This document shows positions 1-8,661 of a stretch of 64,000 nucleotides of DNA, piece after piece. The stretch comes from Peristeroidobacter soli. GTDB taxonomy: Bacteria > Pseudomonadota > Gammaproteobacteria > Steroidobacterales > Steroidobacteraceae. How positions within the stretch are numbered: position 1 is the first letter of the stretch; each line of letters begins with the position of its first letter. The notes under the pieces are model-generated. The model made no database searches. It was not told where the DNA came from and was given only the letters and a program-made list of their open reading frames with translations. The position numbers and the translations under genes were made by a program. Location: assembly GCF_004138485.1 (NCBI RefSeq), contig NZ_RYEV01000003.1, positions 248,001-312,000 of the forward strand, in the 5' to 3' direction.

Positions 1-52
1 GGCGGGGGAAGCGCGGACCCATAATGGTCTTTCGTAGGTTGCTCTCGCCCGC

Positions 53-3000
53 ATGCTCGGTATCGTCAAAATCGCTCTGCGCCGCCCGTACACGTTCATC
101 GTACTGGCGTTGCTCATCCTCATCTTCGGCGTGCTTTCCATCATGCGCACGCCCACGGATATCTTTCCAAACATCCGCATTCCCGTGATCAGCGTGGTGT
201 GGACGTATACCGGCTTGCCGCCCGACGGCATGGCGGGTCGTATCACCACGAACTTCCAGCGCTTCCTGACCACCGTGGTCAACGACATCGAGCACATCGA
301 AGCCACGTCGTATACCGGCTTCGGCGTGATCAAGATTTTTTTCCAACCTAACGTCGATATCAACACGGCCAATGCACAGGTGACGGCGGCCGCGCAAACA
401 GTTTTGCGCCAGATGCCGCAGGGCACGGTGCCGCCAAACATTCTGAACTACAGCGCGTCCACCGTCAGCATCCTGCAGCTGGCGCTGTCCGGCGAGGGCA
501 TGACGGAGCAGGAGCTCAGCGACCTGGGCATCAACTCCGTTCGTACCTCGCTGATCACGGTGCCCGGCGCTTCGATACCGTATCCGTTTGGCGGTAAGAA
601 CCGGCAGATCCAGATCGACTTGAACCCGGCGGCTCTGCAGGCGCGCGGCCTGTCGGGCACGGACGTCGCCAATGCGCTGGCGGCGCAGAACCTGATCACA
701 CCGGTGGGCACGCAGAAAATCGGCGGCTTCGAGTACGCCATCAATTTGAACAACAGCCCGTCCGCGATCGAGGATCTGGGCCGGCTGCCGATTCGACTGG
801 TCGACGGCGCGATGGTTTATTTGCGCGATGTCGCTCACGTGCGCGACGGCAATTCGCCGCAGACCAATATCGTGCATGTGGCCGGCAATCGTTCGGTGCT
901 GCTGTCGATATTGAAGAACGGTGCCGCCTCGACGCTGGCCGTGATCGAGGGCGTGAAGCAACAGATCGAGAAGGTGAAGGATCAGTTGCCCGAGTCGCTG
1001 CAGATCAAGCTCATCGGCGATCAATCCATTTTCGTTCGCAGCGCCATCACCGGCGTGGTCGCCGAGGGCGCCATCGCGGCGCTGCTGACCAGCCTGATGA
1101 TCCTGCTGTTCCTGGGCAGCTGGCGCTCCACGGTCATCATCGCCATTTCGATTCCGCTGGCCATTCTCGGCTCGATCTTCCTGCTGGCGCTGACCGGCCA
1201 GACGCTCAACATCATGACGTTGGGCGGCCTGGCGCTGGCGGTCGGCATCCTGGTCGACGATGCGACCGTGACCATCGAGAACATCAACTGGCATCTCGAA
1301 CACGGCAAGGACGTGAATACCGCCATCCTCGATGGCGCGGCGCAGATCGTGACGCCCGCGTTCGTCTCGCTGTTGTGTATCTGTATCGTGTTCGTGCCGA
1401 TGTTCTTCCTCGAAGGCGTGGCGCGTTTCCTGTTCGTGCCCATGGCGCTGGCGGTGATCTACGCGATGGTGTGCTCGTTCATCCTGTCGCGCACGCTGGT
1501 GCCGACCATGGCGATGTATCTGCTCAAGCCGCACTCGCACGAGGATACGACCGCGCCGACGTCCAATCCGCTGGTGAAGTTCCAGCGTGGCTTCTCGGAG
1601 AAGTTCGAACGTTTCCGCGGCAACTATAAAGAGACTCTGACGATCGCGATGTCCCATCGGCGCGGCTTCGTCACCGTCTTCATGTTGTTCGTGGTCGCGT
1701 CGTTCGCGCTGGTGCCGTTCCTGGGACGCAATTTCTTTCCGTCGGTCGATGCCGGTCGCATCATGGTTCACTTCCGCGCGCAGTCCGGCACGCGGGTCGA
1801 GGAAACGGTGGCGATTTCGGCGCGCATCCAGGATGTCATCCGGCAAGTGATTCCGCCGCATGAGCTGGCGCTGGTGGTGGACAACGTCGGCATGCCGTTC
1901 TCCAGCATCAACATGACCTACAACAACACCGGCACCATCGGCACGATGGACGGCGATATCCAGATCACGCTGGAAGAAAATCACCGGCCCACCGCGGACT
2001 ATGTGCGCAAGCTGCGTGAGGAACTGCCGAAACGATTCCCCGGCACGACGTTCTCGTTCACGCCGGCCGACATCGTCAGCCAGATCCTGAACTTCGGCAC
2101 GCCGTCGCCCATCGATCTGCAGATTCGCGGCAACAACTTCGCGGCGAACTTCGCTTATGCCGAGGCGCTGCTCGCCGACATCAAACGGATTCCGGGCATC
2201 GCCGATGCGCGCATCCAGCAGGCACGTGGCCTGCCGACGTTCAATGTCGATGTCGATCGCACGCGTGCGCAGTACGCCGGCCTGACCGAGCGCGATGTCA
2301 CAAACAGCATGGTGGTGAATCTCGCGGGCTCGGTACAGGTCGCGCCGACTTTCTGGCTGAACCCGAAGACCAATATTCAGTACCCCATCGTGATGCAGAC
2401 GCCGCAGTATCAGATGGACGAGCTGAGCTCGCTGGAGACGCTGCCGATCACCGGCGCGAATTCCACAACGTCACATCTGCTCGGCGGCATCGCGGACATC
2501 AAGCGCACCACGTCGAGCGGCGTGGTCTCTCAATACAACATTCAGCCCATCGTGCAGATCTATGGCACCACACAGGGCACGGACCTGGGCGCGGTGTCCA
2601 CGCAGATCCGCAAGATCCTGGATGCGCACGCCAAGGATCTGCCGAAGGGTTCGTCGGTGGCGCTGCTGGGCCAGGTGCGCACCATGGAGAGCTCGTTCTC
2701 GGGATTGATGTGGGGTCTGATCGGCGCGGTCGTGCTGATCTATCTGCTGATCGTCGTGAACTTCCAGTCGTGGAGCGATCCGCTGGTCATCATCAGCGCG
2801 CTGCCGGCGGCGTTGGCCGGCATCATCTGGATGTTGTTCACGACATTCACGACGCTGTCAGTGCCTGCATTGACTGGGGCGATCATGTGCATGGGCGTGG
2901 CTACCGCGAACAGCGTGCTGGTCATCAGCTTCGCGCGTGAGCGGCTGGAGGAGTTGGCCGATCCGGTCGCCGCCGCCATCGATGCGGGCTTCGTGCGTTT

Positions 3001-3241
3001 CCGTCCCGTGCTGATGACGGCCTTGGCCATGATCATCGGCATGGCGCCGATGGCGCTGGGTCTCGGCGACGGCGGTGAGCAGAATGCGCCGCTGGGTCGC
3101 GCCGTGATCGGTGGACTGATCTTCGCCACCATCGCCACACTCATTTTCGTTCCTGTCGTTTTCAGCATCGTGCACCGTAATTACGTTCGTAAGTCCGCGG
3201 AGCATCCGCAGCTCGCCGGAGAGCCCCATGCCGCCCACTGA
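53..3241 (+). CDS. RND efflux pump inner-membrane permease (HAE-1 type)
   Basis: Proton-driven inner-membrane pump subunit of a tripartite drug/hydrophobe exporter, 1062 aa, the usual length. The N-terminus (MLGIVKIALRRPYTFIVLA) is the typical RND first transmembrane helix; there are two large periplasmic loops and two six-helix membrane halves. The TM4 proton-relay Asp pair is present as LVDDA (D402/D403). In TM10 the position of AcrB Lys940 (AKN in AcrB) reads ATANSVL, so the relay lysine is replaced by alanine, as in some HAE-1 subgroups. It is first of three genes and overlaps the adaptor by 14 bp. No regulator is visible upstream, because the window begins 52 bp before the start. Substrate unknown. 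Confidence 0.95.
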   Translation: MLGIVKIALRRPYTFIVLALLILIFGVLSIMRTPTDIFPNIRIPVISVVWTYTGLPPDGMAGRITTNFQRFLTTVVNDIEHIEATSYTGFGVIKIFFQPNVDINTANAQVTAAAQTVLRQMPQGTVPPNILNYSASTVSILQLALSGEGMTEQELSDLGINSVRTSLITVPGASIPYPFGGKNRQIQIDLNPAALQARGLSGTDVANALAAQNLITPVGTQKIGGFEYAINLNNSPSAIEDLGRLPIRLVDGAMVYLRDVAHVRDGNSPQTNIVHVAGNRSVLLSILKNGAASTLAVIEGVKQQIEKVKDQLPESLQIKLIGDQSIFVRSAITGVVAEGAIAALLTSLMILLFLGSWRSTVIIAISIPLAILGSIFLLALTGQTLNIMTLGGLALAVGILVDDATVTIENINWHLEHGKDVNTAILDGAAQIVTPAFVSLLCICIVFVPMFFLEGVARFLFVPMALAVIYAMVCSFILSRTLVPTMAMYLLKPHSHEDTTAPTSNPLVKFQRGFSEKFERFRGNYKETLTIAMSHRRGFVTVFMLFVVASFALVPFLGRNFFPSVDAGRIMVHFRAQSGTRVEETVAISARIQDVIRQVIPPHELALVVDNVGMPFSSINMTYNNTGTIGTMDGDIQITLEENHRPTADYVRKLREELPKRFPGTTFSFTPADIVSQILNFGTPSPIDLQIRGNNFAANFAYAEALLADIKRIPGIADARIQQARGLPTFNVDVDRTRAQYAGLTERDVTNSMVVNLAGSVQVAPTFWLNPKTNIQYPIVMQTPQYQMDELSSLETLPITGANSTTSHLLGGIADIKRTTSSGVVSQYNIQPIVQIYGTTQGTDLGAVSTQIRKILDAHAKDLPKGSSVALLGQVRTMESSFSGLMWGLIGAVVLIYLLIVVNFQSWSDPLVIISALPAALAGIIWMLFTTFTTLSVPALTGAIMCMGVATANSVLVISFARERLEELADPVAAAIDAGFVRFRPVLMTALAMIIGMAPMALGLGDGGEQNAPLGRAVIGGLIFATIATLIFVPVVFSIVHRNYVRKSAEHPQLAGEPHAAH

Positions 3242-4424
3242 GTCACATAGCGGATTGCGCCGCGCCGGCATCGTCATCGCCGTCATCGCTGTCGTCATCG
3301 TCGTCTCCGGCATCGGGATCCGCGTCAGCGACCATCGTCAGATGACCGAGTGGACCGACGAGCAGGCCATTCCGACGGTCGCGGTCGTCACGCCCACTCA
3401 AGGCGATGCCGATGCGCGGTTCGAGTTGCCAGGCCGGTTGGAAGCATTCGCGCGCGCCCCGCTGAATGCGCGGGTGTCGGGCTACTTGAAGACGTGGAAG
3501 GCCGATATCGGAACGCCGGTGAAGGCCGGCCAGCTGATCGCGGAGATCGAAGCGCCGGATATCGAGCAGCAGTTGCTGCAGGCGGAAGCGGATCTCGCCA
3601 GCGCCGAAGCGAATGCCGCTCTGGCGTCGAGCACCGCCAGGCGCTGGCAGTCGATGCTCGGTCGCGATTCTGTTTCCAAACAGGAAGTGGAAGAAAAGGT
3701 CGGCGATCTGGCGGCCAAGGAAGCATTGGCCAAAGCAGCGCGCGCCAATGTCGAGCGTTTGCGAACGATGCGCGGCTTCACTCGCATCGTGGCGCCTTTC
3801 GACGGGGTGGTCACGGCACGCAATACAGATATCGGTGAGCTGATTACCGCTGGCGGCGGCTCGGGTCGCGAGTTGTTCGTCGTTTCGGATACGCGAAAGT
3901 TGCGCGTGTATGTGAATGTGCCGCAGTCGTACGTGAGTCGGCTGAATACGCAAGCCAATGCGGTGATCACCGTGCCTGAGCATCCTGGCAGGGAATATTC
4001 CGCAGCGGTCGCCGCGTCGGCGGGTGCTGTGAATGTCGCGACCGGTACGACTCTCATGCAGCTCTCGGTCGACAACAAGGCGGGCGAGTTGCTGCCGGGC
4101 GGATATGCCGCCGTCAGCTTCGAGCTGGCGGGCGGGGCGAAAGCGTTGCGTGTGCCGGCCAGCGCATTGATCTTCGATCAGTCGGGGTTGCGAGTGGCCA
4201 CTGTCGATGCGCAGAACCGCGTCGTCATGAAGCCCATCACCATCGCTCGCGATCATGGTGCCTTCATCGAAGTCGGCGGCGGCATCGAAGCCACCGACCG
4301 GGTCATTTCCACGCCACCGGATGGATTGATCGCAGGCAGCGCCGTACGTGTGCTGGAACCCACTGCGAAGGACGCAGATGCATCGTTGCCCAACGGCAAG
4401 CAAGGCAGTAATGCAAAGGGCTGA
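3228..4424 (+). CDS. RND efflux periplasmic adaptor (membrane fusion protein)
   Basis: Adaptor linking the RND permease to the outer-membrane channel, 398 aa. An N-terminal membrane anchor (about residues 12-30) has no lipobox Cys, so it is probably anchored by the helix. It is followed by a split lipoyl/barrel-sandwich domain around an alpha-hairpin coiled coil (about residues 105-180, Ala/Glu/Leu-rich), then beta-barrel and membrane-proximal domains. The ATG at 3228 lies inside the permease end (14-bp overlap), and its own end overlaps the next gene by 14 bp, so the three subunits are probably translationally coupled. Confidence 0.93.
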   Translation: MPPTESHSGLRRAGIVIAVIAVVIVVSGIGIRVSDHRQMTEWTDEQAIPTVAVVTPTQGDADARFELPGRLEAFARAPLNARVSGYLKTWKADIGTPVKAGQLIAEIEAPDIEQQLLQAEADLASAEANAALASSTARRWQSMLGRDSVSKQEVEEKVGDLAAKEALAKAARANVERLRTMRGFTRIVAPFDGVVTARNTDIGELITAGGGSGRELFVVSDTRKLRVYVNVPQSYVSRLNTQANAVITVPEHPGREYSAAVAASAGAVNVATGTTLMQLSVDNKAGELLPGGYAAVSFELAGGAKALRVPASALIFDQSGLRVATVDAQNRVVMKPITIARDHGAFIEVGGGIEATDRVISTPPDGLIAGSAVRVLEPTAKDADASLPNGKQGSNAKG

Positions 4425-5823
4425 GTGGGTACGCGGCGGCGTGTTGGCCATGGCGCTGACGCTGGCTGGCTGCTCGTTCGCGCCCAAGCTCGAGCTGCCG
4501 GAGATTCCCGTTGCCGACGCTTACAAAGAGCCCGCGCCCTGGACGCAGGCCGCGCCGGCCGACCGGTTGCCGCGCGATTCGTGGTGGCTGCTCTACGGCG
4601 ACGAGGAACTGAACCGTCTGCAGACGCAGCTCGTTCAGAACAGTCCCGATCTGCAAGCCGCGCTGGCGCGTTATCAGCAAGCGAAGGCGTATTCGGATCA
4701 GTTGCGTTCCGGTTTGTTTCCTTCGCTCAATGTGCGGGCCGATGGCGCTCGCGTGCGTCAATCCGAGACGCGTCCGCCGACGGGTCAAGCGGCGCCTCGT
4801 TACTACAATTCGTACGCGACCAGCGTCGAGGCGGCGTATGAAGTCGATCTCTGGGGGCGGGTTCGCAACGACGTGACCGCCGGCAAGCTCGAAGCGAGCG
4901 CGGCCGCCGCCGATCTGGAATCGGCGCGCCTCAGCCTTCAGGCACAACTGGCGGACTATTACATCGCGCTTTACGGCCTGGACCGCGAGGCGGCGCTGCT
5001 TGCGGATACGGTGACTGCCTACGATCGCGCGGTGTCGCTCACCAAGGAGCGGCACGACGCGGGCATCGTTTCGGGGTTGGACGTAGCGCGAGCTCAAACG
5101 CAGCTGGACACCGCGCGCTCGCAGGTTTCCCAGAACCAGGCACAGCGCGCGACGCTCGAGCATGCGATTGCCGTGCTTGTAGGCGAGTCACCTTCGCAAT
5201 TTTCCCTGGAGCCTCGCTCCGTTCCCTTGCGGCTGCCACAGATACCAGGCGACGTACCGACCAATCTCCTGCAGCGCCGGCCGGACATCGCCTCCGCTCA
5301 GCGTCGCACGGCTGCTGCCAATGCCAGTGTCGGTGTGGCGCGCGCCGCCTATTTCCCGTCGATCACGCTGAACGGCGCTTACGGCTTCGAGAGCAATCGC
5401 TCCAGTGAGTGGCTGACCGCGCCCAATGCGGCCTGGTCCGTCGGTCCCTCGATCCTGCTCCAACTGCTCGATTTCGGTGGCCGTCGGGCGCGGGTGGAGC
5501 AGGCGAAAGCCGTGCTGGATGAGGCGGGCGCTACTTATCGCGGGGTGGTGTTAGGGGCGTTTCAGGAAGTCGAAGACAACCTGGCCCTGCTTTATCACTA
5601 CGGCAACGCCGCGCAGTCCGAGCGTTCCGCCGTCACTTCGGCACAACAGTCGCTGGATTTCGCCATGAACCGCTATCGGGAAGGCGCAGTCAGCTACCTG
5701 GAAGTGGTTCAGTCTCAGACCACCGCGTTAACTACGCAGCGTGAGGCATTGGACCTGGAAACCAGGCAGTTACGGGCCAGCGTGGCGCTGATCCGCGCGC
5801 TCGGCGGGGGCTGGGAAGGCTGA
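4411..5823 (+). CDS. Outer-membrane efflux lipoprotein, NodT/TolC family
   Basis: Outer-membrane channel of the same efflux pump, 470 aa from the ATG at 4411. This start places a lipoprotein signal peptide with lipobox LAGC at the N-terminus, whereas an in-frame ATG at 4348 would bury it. Two repeated helical OEP domains are visible, including the conserved PDIASAQRR segment in the second half and a C-terminal QLRASVALIRALGGGW ending typical of NodT-type proteins. It overlaps the adaptor gene by 14 bp. The permease-adaptor-channel order with overlaps indicates one mRNA. Confidence 0.93.
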   Translation: MQRAEWVRGGVLAMALTLAGCSFAPKLELPEIPVADAYKEPAPWTQAAPADRLPRDSWWLLYGDEELNRLQTQLVQNSPDLQAALARYQQAKAYSDQLRSGLFPSLNVRADGARVRQSETRPPTGQAAPRYYNSYATSVEAAYEVDLWGRVRNDVTAGKLEASAAAADLESARLSLQAQLADYYIALYGLDREAALLADTVTAYDRAVSLTKERHDAGIVSGLDVARAQTQLDTARSQVSQNQAQRATLEHAIAVLVGESPSQFSLEPRSVPLRLPQIPGDVPTNLLQRRPDIASAQRRTAAANASVGVARAAYFPSITLNGAYGFESNRSSEWLTAPNAAWSVGPSILLQLLDFGGRRARVEQAKAVLDEAGATYRGVVLGAFQEVEDNLALLYHYGNAAQSERSAVTSAQQSLDFAMNRYREGAVSYLEVVQSQTTALTTQREALDLETRQLRASVALIRALGGGWEG

Positions 5824-5899
5824 CCAACCCCGGCCCGTTGAATCTTTACAGGTGGGTCGCGTATCTTAGGATGTAGTGCCCCTTGCTGCGTCTTAAGTC

Positions 5900-6511
5900 G
5901 TGCAATCACAACTGTACAACTTGACCCAAGAGATCCTGCGGACCGATGTCTCAGGAATGCCCCTGGAGTGGATCGACTACCGGGATGCGGTACGGCTGTA
6001 CCATACGGAACAGGTGGCATACACCTGTGGGACGCGGCTCTACCGGCTGCTCGGTGGCACCAACGCCCGCTCCGGATTGCAGACTGTCGTGGAAGTGAAT
6101 TCCATCATCGCCACGGTCGGTCACACCCACAATCCCGGCAACCTGCGGCATGACTACACGCCGCCGTTGAACAACCAGACCTTGTTCAAGCGCGACGCGC
6201 ACTTGTGCATGTACTGCGGGCAGCGCTTCCCGTCCAGTATGCTGTCGCGGGATCATATCCGGCCGCTCAGCCAGGGCGGGCTGGATCTGTGGACCAATGT
6301 GGTGACGGCTTGCCGTCGTTGTAACAACCAGAAGGCGTCGCTCACGCCTGAACAGGCCGGCCTGCAATTGATCGCCGTGCCGTTCAAGCCGACCTACGCC
6401 GAGTACATTTACTTGAAAGGCCGCCGGGTGCTGGCGGACCAGATGGAATATCTGCTGGCGCATTTCCCGCGCTCGAGTCCGTTGCACGCCCGTCTCAAAT
6501 TGCAGTGTTGA
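5900..6511 (+). CDS. HNH endonuclease family protein
   Basis: 203 aa, GTG start. A compact HNH nuclease fold occupies the C-terminal half: a CMYCG zinc knuckle, DHIRPLSQGG (catalytic His in DHI), then NVVTACRRCNNQK giving the second Cys pair and the Asn. The N-terminal about 90 residues (WIDYRDAVRLYHTEQVAYTC, EVNSIIATVGH) belong to a proteobacterial HNH subfamily and have no known separate role. No methylase or restriction partner is adjacent, so a classical restriction system is unlikely. Its stop overlaps the start of the 5'-3' exonuclease gene, suggesting joint expression of two DNA-processing enzymes. Confidence 0.88.
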   Translation: MQSQLYNLTQEILRTDVSGMPLEWIDYRDAVRLYHTEQVAYTCGTRLYRLLGGTNARSGLQTVVEVNSIIATVGHTHNPGNLRHDYTPPLNNQTLFKRDAHLCMYCGQRFPSSMLSRDHIRPLSQGGLDLWTNVVTACRRCNNQKASLTPEQAGLQLIAVPFKPTYAEYIYLKGRRVLADQMEYLLAHFPRSSPLHARLKLQC

Positions 6512-7419
6512 ATTCTGAATTCGTGGTCCAGCAGCCGGTGTATCTGATCGATGCATCGGTGTTCGTGTTCCGTGCCTGGCATTCCGTCCCGCTCGATCTG
6601 GTCGACCCGGACGGCAACGCCGTCAACGCACTCCATGGCTTCAGCCGCTTCCTCGGCGATCTGATCGAGCAGGTCCGCCCGCAGCACATGGCGGTCGCTT
6701 TCGATGCCAGCCTGGTCACGTCGTATCGCAAGCGTATCTACCCCGCCTACAAAGCCAATCGCGAGCCCGCGCCCGAGGATTTGAAGCGTCAGTTCCTGCA
6801 ATGCCAGCGGGTCTGCGCGGGGCTCGGCATTGCCTCGTTCGTCAGCGGTGAATACGAGGCCGACGACGTCATCGGCACGCTTGCGACTCGCGCGCGAGCC
6901 GAGGGACGCAAGGTCGTGATCGTCACGCGGGACAAGGATCTTTCCCAGCTGGTGCGCCCTGGCGATGAGTACTGGGATTACATCAGCGATAAACGTTTCG
7001 GCTACGACCGGATCGCCGATCGCTTCGGCGTGCAGCCTGAACGGATGGCTTGCTTCCTGGCCTTGATGGGAGATGCGGTCGACAACATTCCCGGCGTGCC
7101 CGGCGTCGGCCGCAAGACCGCGTCCACGTTGTTCTATCATTTCGAGTCGTTGACGCATCTCTATGACGACCTGGACCGCGTGCTGAAGATCAAGCTGCGC
7201 AATGCCGGCTTCGTATGCGGCCAGCTGCGTGACCATCGCGAGTCCGCGTTTCTCGCCCGGCAGCTCACCGAAATAGCCTGCGATATGCCGCTCGATGTCG
7301 AGCTGGAGCAGCTGCGTCGCCGGCCACCCGATCTGAGCGAGCTCAACCGGCTCTACGACACCGTCGGCTTCGGTCGCCTGCTGCGCAATCAGGCCGAACG
7401 CATCATCGCGCTCAGCTAG
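6505..7419 (+). CDS. 5'-3' exonuclease / flap endonuclease (PolA N-terminal type)
   Basis: 304 aa, stand-alone 5' nuclease related to the PolI N-terminal domain and ExoIX. Visible signatures are YPAYKANRE, EADDVIGTLA, VTRDKDLSQL and the helix-hairpin-helix region GDAVDNIPGVPGVGRKTA, which together supply the metal-binding acidic residues. Expected role: removal of 5' flaps or RNA primers in replication and repair. The start is uncertain: GTG at 6505 overlaps the HNH gene by 7 bp; GTG at 6523 is an alternative, and neither has a clear Shine-Dalgarno, so coupling to the HNH gene is likely. The stop codon lies in the arm of a hairpin. Confidence 0.9.
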   Translation: MLNSEFVVQQPVYLIDASVFVFRAWHSVPLDLVDPDGNAVNALHGFSRFLGDLIEQVRPQHMAVAFDASLVTSYRKRIYPAYKANREPAPEDLKRQFLQCQRVCAGLGIASFVSGEYEADDVIGTLATRARAEGRKVVIVTRDKDLSQLVRPGDEYWDYISDKRFGYDRIADRFGVQPERMACFLALMGDAVDNIPGVPGVGRKTASTLFYHFESLTHLYDDLDRVLKIKLRNAGFVCGQLRDHRESAFLARQLTEIACDMPLDVELEQLRRRPPDLSELNRLYDTVGFGRLLRNQAERIIALS

Positions 7420-7440
7420 GGCCTGTTCACAGGCCCTAGC
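7415..7440 (+). terminator. Hairpin at end of HNH-exonuclease operon
   Basis: Perfect 11-bp inverted repeat GCTAGGGCCTG / CAGGCCCTAGC around a TTCA loop. The stop codon TAG of the exonuclease lies in the left arm. There is no real T-tract after it (gcatttcg), so it may be a terminator or an mRNA-stabilising hairpin. Confidence 0.6.
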
Positions 7441-7549
7441 GCATTTCGCCCGGCTTCGGGCACGCGATTGAGGACGCAAAACCCACTAATCCGGCGGTTC
7501 GCGCCGGCGCGCCAATCGCATGCTGGCGGCTTCCAACCAAGGAGCTGTC

Positions 7550-7966
7550 ATGCGAGTTGCCGCAATCGTGTTCGGGTTGTCGCTGTTGACGAAGGCCGTC
7601 GGGGCGTCGGCCGCGATTTACCGCTGCGCCGGTGAGAATGGGCCGGTGTATTCGGATCAGCCGTGCGGGGCCCATGCCAATCGCCACGAAATCGACGACA
7701 GTCGAGTGACTGTCTATACGCCACCACCGGCGGAGAAAGGCCGCGCCGTGCCGGCGACGCCGGCCAAACCAGCAAAAAACAAGCGTGCCAGAGCCGCGCG
7801 TCCTCCCGATCCCGCCAGGCACGAAGCGGCCTGCGCCAAGCTGGCGCAGGCATTGCGTGACGTGCGTACCAAGATGCGTACCGGCTACGGGGCCAAGGAG
7901 GGCGAGCGCTTGAAGGAGCGCCGTCGCCAGCTCGAGGAGCGGCGACGGATCGAAAAGTGTGGTTGA
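7550..7966 (+). CDS. Exported DUF4124-like protein
   Basis: 138 aa from the ATG at 7550, preceded by AAGGAG at good spacing; an ATG at 7520 would spoil the signal peptide. After a signal peptide (cleavage near AVGASA) comes AIYRCAGENGPVYSDQPCG, the short beta-domain typical of DUF4124 proteins (Y-x-C ... G-x-x-x-Y-S/T-D-x-P-C). The rest is a basic, charged tail rich in Arg, Lys, Glu and Ala, probably helical. Periplasmic location is inferred; no biochemical function is known for the family. Confidence 0.75.
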   Translation: MRVAAIVFGLSLLTKAVGASAAIYRCAGENGPVYSDQPCGAHANRHEIDDSRVTVYTPPPAEKGRAVPATPAKPAKNKRARAARPPDPARHEAACAKLAQALRDVRTKMRTGYGAKEGERLKERRRQLEERRRIEKCG

Positions 7967-8086
7967 CGAAACTTCCACCGCTTGTGAGGTAGTACCAGCG
8001 GCGTGTGCTGTGAGCGCATAATGTCGGCGTACGGAGTCAGCCACACCTCAGCAAGTAATAAGCAACGGCATAGTCAGGGGGTCGTC

Positions 8087-8608
8087 ATGGTTGCGTTTGC
8101 TACTACACACATGGGATTGAAACGAATTGCGGCCGGCCTGCTGGCGGCGGTCTGGTTGCTGGCCGCGCCACTGGCGGCGCAGGCGCAGGACGACAAGGCC
8201 GTGGACGACCTGATGGCTCAGGCGAACAAGGCCATGCAGAAGGGTCAGCCGCGCGATGCGGAGAACCTGCTGCGCAAGGCGATCGAAGCAGCACCCACTC
8301 GCTCGGATCTGTACGCGCTGCGTGCACGCGCGCGCGACTCTTCGGGCAAGTTCGACGCCGCGCTCGAAGACGCCAACAAATACATCGAGCTGGAGCCGAA
8401 GGACGCGTACGGTTACCTGACCCGCTCGCGCATCTACGTGTCGCTGGACAAGCCGGAAATGGCGCTGGCCGATGCCAGCAAGGCCATCGAGCTGGAGCCC
8501 AATGAGCCGGATGGCTACTACCGCCGCTCGGACATCTATCGCGACATGAACAAGGACGCCGAGGCCAAGGCGGATGAGAAGAAGGCCGAGGCGCTGGAGA
8601 AGCGATAG
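8087..8608 (+). CDS. Exported tetratricopeptide-repeat protein
   Basis: 173 aa. The start at 8087 follows a GGGGG purine run; 8111 is an alternative and both give the same signal peptide ending in AAQAQ. The mature part is three to four TPR units (for example ALEDANKYIELEPKDAYGYL and ALADASKAIELEPNEPDGYY), so a protein-protein interaction scaffold in the periplasm is likely. The C-terminal helix is highly charged (Asp/Glu/Lys/Arg-rich). No partner is evident: neighbours are the DUF4124-like gene upstream and a convergent peptidase. Confidence 0.8.
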   Translation: MVAFATTHMGLKRIAAGLLAAVWLLAAPLAAQAQDDKAVDDLMAQANKAMQKGQPRDAENLLRKAIEAAPTRSDLYALRARARDSSGKFDAALEDANKYIELEPKDAYGYLTRSRIYVSLDKPEMALADASKAIELEPNEPDGYYRRSDIYRDMNKDAEAKADEKKAEALEKR

Positions 8609-8661
8609 TCGGATGCCGGCCGATCGGGCGGCCCGAGAGCGCCGCCCGGTGAGCCTCGGTT

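Noticed and set aside
3243-4487. 414-codon antisense frame under the efflux adaptor
   Set aside because: No recognisable protein features; the adaptor on the other strand is certain.
5900-6511. Restriction-modification or phage-defence system around the HNH gene
   Set aside because: No methylase, helicase or other defence gene is adjacent.
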